A stretch of DNA of 64,000 nucleotides from Oasisia sp. SBJ-2009 (taxonomy: Eukaryota; Annelida; Polychaeta; Sabellida; Siboglinidae): NCBI GenBank assembly GCA_964017155.1, contig OZ024856.1, positions 45,390,110 through 45,454,109 on the forward strand, read 5' to 3'. Positions 60,701 through 64,000 of this stretch are shown in pieces. The number at the start of each line of letters is the position of its first letter. Within the stretch, counting starts at the first letter, position 1. Below the pieces are notes generated by a model. The model saw nothing but the letters and a program-made list of their open reading frames with translations. It was not told the DNA's origin and did no database searches. The position numbers were made by a program, and so were the translations under genes.

Positions 60701-63700
60701 ACGGCATACATTTGGCTGTTTTCATGTACAGTAGTCCCCTCTTATACAGCCAACCATTCAGCATGCTCAAAGTGGCAGCATAAAGAGGGTGGTCTCTGGT
60801 AATGAGGAACCATCAATGATGCCCCTGTTTCATGACAGACTGACGTCTCCCTTACCAGTGCACGTGTACATGTCAACATTTGAGACGTCTAACATTGTGA
60901 CAATACCAGCTACGGGGTATTTTGTCAAGAATGACAAATTATGTGTATGGTAGGCCTACTTAATTTGTTATTAACTTGCGATTAAAAATTGCAGTTTTTA
61001 GCTGACAATTGGCTGCTGAAGAGGGGTAGATTCTTTATGCAACAGTTTGAATTAGAAAATGTTAATGCAATGAAAATGCCTCCAGAGCAAGCTGCCGTCC
61101 TGCAATTGCGAGAGGAGAATCACGGCAGGAAGGGCAAGTCAGTGCGGCACGAGGAGAAACTGACGTTCATCAACGAATACGTGCAGAGAACGATCGCATA
61201 CATCGAGAAACAGCAGCCGACCTTGGACCAGTGTCACGCGGAACTGTGTGCTTCCCGCCAGAACCACATCAGGGATCTACTCACCTACATCTTCCCCATT
61301 CGGGAGACACAGCCCAGGAGGTGGGGATGGCATTTCCCAATACTGATTTGTCACTGTATGATAAAGTTAATTACTGCCACTGATGTGCATTTTTATTTGT
61401 CTCGATTGGACTTTTATTTGTGTCGATTGGACTTTGCAAAGATTGTTATCTTATCTTATCTATAAAGCTATCTTATCTTATCTCTGATCTTATATCTTAT
61501 CAGCTGTTTCGTTCTAAGCTAGATGTCACTTTTCATATGATTCTCGCTACAGTCTACATGTGTTTCCGCCATTGTTTGGTTGTGAACTCCTTAAAACTGC
61601 CGAATCCAATTCATATTTGACTAATCCTGGATTTTCCATTTTTTTCCGTCATATTACAGACCAGCAGGTTAAGGCAATATGTATGATAAATACGTTAATT
61701 ACAGCTACAAACAGTTTAAATGTAATTTATTTCAGTGTCATTCTAAGAGCCCTGTCAGATGAATCAGATACATAATTTCAACTAGAATAGTTCAGGCACA
61801 CCTGGTGAAGTTAGTGTCAACAGTGACCAGGTTACAGGTCATGGGCGACAGAATCGGTCTATTGGACTGAATCAGTCTTGGGCTTTCCTCTCAGAAGAAG
61901 GACAATAATAAAACTGCACACAAAAATAACAACACTGAACAAGTCGCCCTGTCTAATAATCCATACCAAGTGCACTTATTTAACAAGATTTAACAAGATT
62001 GCCACCTAGAGATTCAACTCTAGATGGCAGGTGGACTAGGAAGCTCTTTGGCTTATCGAGAGTCCAACCTATCTATCTAAGTATACCCCACCCTTCTTAG
62101 GTATGTCGATTTTATTTTAAAATATATTAACACTACTAGCACCTACACAATCAGCTGATAATCTGTTCCATTCATTGTTCTTTGTGAAAACGAAATTTTT
62201 CTTATATCTAGTGTACACTGTTTCTTTGCTAATGTAACTCCATGTCCTCAGCAAAGAAGCAGTGTAGACTAGATATTAGAAAAATGTATTAAACATATTA
62301 AACCTGTTATTAAAACCCACTCAATTTCACATAACAGGAGTAGGGAATGATTACATCCCAGCAAAGATACTTGATTTTATTATTCATCTTATTATGTGTG
62401 GTTTTGTTCAGTGAACAAGACAGCATGGTGAGTGCCTTGGCGGAGGCGCGACACACGGCCTATGTCCACGGTCGCTGGGTGTACACGGACAATGGCAATG
62501 AACACCAGTACCAGGTCATCGAACCTACTCTGCCGGGGAGCGGCGATTATTCAGCGTACTGTGCTTGGCGTGAGTATTGCTAGACATTGTTTAGCACTGA
62601 ATCGCTTCAATCAGTTTTTATTTATTGTTTATAAAACTGGGACAGCTTAAACTGTAGTCAAAAGTGAAATTAAAGCCGAAGACTGAAAGGATGCTGGTGT
62701 CCATGTGTGGGTGCTCTAACATGTTTATACCAAAAAGGCATAATACAAGAGAAACAAATTGTGGTGTGGAGAAAATTCATTTAGCAATATCCAAAGGCAG
62801 AACAAAAATTATATTGAAGTTGGAAGCAGTCTGGCAAATCGCATTATTTTGCTTATAACAGCATCAATAATAATATTATAATTGGAAATCACGATTGATA
62901 AGATTAAGTCATTTGTTGGAATCCCTTATTTGTTTCATTCAGTGATGACGTCGGAATCATTATGGTGTCTTCAACGTTGTTGTTATACGCAGTTCTCGAT
63001 TGAACAAAACAAAATATTTCAACAAGTAACTGAACAACTTTTATAGAATATTGTAACATACAAACTGAAACAAATCACGCAACTTTAAGTTCCACGTAAA
63101 ACTGCAACATTTCTTCTGCAGCTTTTCGATTCCACTTCATTTCACTTCCTCCCAACTATGATATCACTCTGGCATGTTTTCTCGCCGTCCTTGTTGCAGT
63201 GGTCGAGAACAGAAACTCACTGACCGCTGCGGACACGGAGTACGGTCAGCGTAACCCCGCCTACATGGTCAGTGCGGCACTGTCCTACACCACCCAGCTG
63301 ACCTCTCAACTCTCATACTACCTGGGCATGCACCTGCCTAAACGTCTCTGTTACAGGTACGACTACTCGTTTATTTTTTCGTGTTAATGACACAATTTTT
63401 TGTTAATTTATTAAGCTAATAATTTATCTTTTTAATGTTATATTTTATTTGTTTTATGGATAATATTTTGTGTTTATGTAATTTTATTCATGGTGTTTGT
63501 GTTTGGTTATTTATTTATACAGTTTAATGTCTTATTGTATTAAATGTTAAGAGGTTGTTGAAAATGACAGAGTAAGGAGTGCTAGAATGTCCTTGTGTTG
63601 TGTTTGTAGTGAGTTCTGTGGGAAAGACTTTACGTCATTGTGTTTGTGTTGTGTTTACAGTGAGTTCTGTGACAAAGACTTTACATCCTTGTGTTGTGTT

Positions 63701-64000
63701 TACAGTGAGTTCTGTGGCAAAGACTTTACATCCTTGTGTTTGTGTTTACAGTGAGTTCTGTGACAAAGACTTTACATCCTTGTGTTGTGTTTACAGTGAG
63801 TTATGTGGCAAAGACTTTACATCCTTGTGTTTGTGTTTACAGTGAGTTCTGTGACAAAGACTTTACGTCCTTGTGTTTGTGTTGTGTTTCCAGTGAGTTC
63901 TGTGGCAAAGACTTTACGTCCTTGTGTTTGTGTTGTGTTTGCAGTGAGTTCTGTGACAAAGACTTTACGTCCTTGTGTTTGTGTTGTGTTTGCAGTGAGT
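57783..64000 (+). CDS. ATG14: ATG14 (Barkor), autophagy PI3-kinase complex subunit; 3' part beyond the window
   Basis: Exons found: 57783-57991, 59203-59265, 59561-59603, 60230-60311, 61086-61320, 62412-62569, 63200-63356; phases agree, giving 315 codons plus two bases. The N-terminal Cys repeats are C34-x2-C37 and C46-x2-C49 (VERCQLC, FYCKEC), matching the metazoan ATG14 pattern that mediates ER targeting. A coiled coil (about 75-190) follows and should bind Beclin-1. Next come RQNHIRDLLTYIFPI (190-204), LAEARHTAYVHGRWV (220-234), GSGDYSAYCAW (253-263) and NPAYMVSAALSY (283-293), all close to human ATG14. The next exon should start SEFCG. Its 5' end is seen in a repeated form at 63610-64000; the true copy and the C-terminal half lie outside. 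Exons 2 and 3 and the exon 5 acceptor (weak pyrimidine tract) are the least certain. Confidence 0.9.
58740..59160 (-). mobile_element. Decayed LINE 3' fragment in ATG14 intron 1
   Basis: Minus-strand reading, with frame breaks: IQTSINANNGLRRILQFH, SDIISNIDLWKRMH, and a decayed WIGH-type region. It ends near 58750. It resembles the plus-strand fragment at 16790-17064 and lies just upstream of the proposed exon 2. Confidence 0.55.
61440..61502 (+). repeat. (TTATC)n simple repeat
   Basis: TTATCTTATC units with interruptions in ATG14 intron 5, about 120 bp after the exon 5 donor. Confidence 0.85.
63604..64000 (+). repeat. Minisatellite containing an ATG14 intron end, acceptor and exon start
   Basis: Exon-like starts (TGAGTTCTGTG or one-base variants) occur at 63610, 63661, 63706, 63752, 63797, 63843, 63894, 63945 and 63996. 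Periods are 51, 45, 46, 45, 46, 51, 51 and 51 bp. Each unit is preceded by a pyrimidine/G-rich TTGTGTT run and (T)AG, CAG or GCAG, and continues as GGCAAAGACTTTACGTCC. Joined to the previous exon (TAC AG|T) each copy reads YSEFC(G/D)KDFT, which matches the SEFCG start of the next ATG14 exon. Confidence 0.93.

Noticed and set aside
63579..63845. Cysteine-rich repeat ORF as a separate small gene or peptide precursor
   Set aside because: Each block starts with SEFC(G/D)KDFT after an AG acceptor and fits the next ATG14 exon in phase, so it is better read as duplicated exon start plus intron end.
63604..64000. CRISPR-like regular repeats
   Set aside because: There are no unique spacers between conserved repeats; the whole unit is repeated, and the context is eukaryotic intron.

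Overview
This is nuclear DNA of an intron-rich, AT-rich metazoan, most likely a marine invertebrate. All five host genes are recognisable orthologues of vertebrate genes, split by GT-AG introns into many short exons. The introns hold LINE fragments, tRNA-headed SINEs, long (TA)n tracts and minisatellites. An invertebrate deuterostome or a lophotrochozoan both fit; I cannot name the species. No rRNA, genuine tRNA, CRISPR or prokaryotic feature was seen.

Layout. 1-4790: a foldback element with inverted arms of about 1.3 kb around a core of 7-bp tandem repeats, with a LINE tail inserted in the core. 4800-7522: LINE remnants and unassigned sequence. 7523-24491 (-): FSIP1 orthologue, 14 exons, 761 codons; its ninth intron carries a near-complete LINE with an intact 1043-codon ORF. 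24492-26548: divergent intergenic region with a heptamer array. 26549-42151 (+): RIOX1/NO66, a JmjC ribosomal oxygenase, 18 exons, 778 codons, iron-binding triad intact. 44531-50293 (+): C19orf47 homologue, 8 exons, 393 codons. 54662-57390 (-): SYNJ2BP (OMP25), 4 exons, 163 codons. 57783 to beyond the window end (+): ATG14, the autophagy PI3-kinase subunit; seven exons are present. I rebuilt all exon chains by hand; reading phase is consistent across every junction and the four complete chains end at a stop codon.

The genes do not form one pathway. SYNJ2BP and ATG14 are head-to-head, 392 bp apart, and may share a promoter. C19orf47 and SYNJ2BP are tail-to-tail. RIOX1, SYNJ2BP and ATG14 all map to human chromosome 14q, which suggests an ancient linkage group.

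The most striking signal is that tandem repeats or insertions repeatedly sit on or against 3' splice sites. In ATG14 a 45-51 bp unit containing the intron end, the AG acceptor and the first ~25 bases of an exon is repeated eight times and runs off the window. RIOX1 has a 36-bp repeat carrying its own acceptor, a 66-bp minisatellite ending 6 bp from an exon, a simple-sequence array ending about 20 bp from an exon, and a SINE whose tail supplies a polypyrimidine tract. FSIP1 has two more cases. I recall reports of intronic minisatellites at splice junctions in amphioxus, but cannot check this here.
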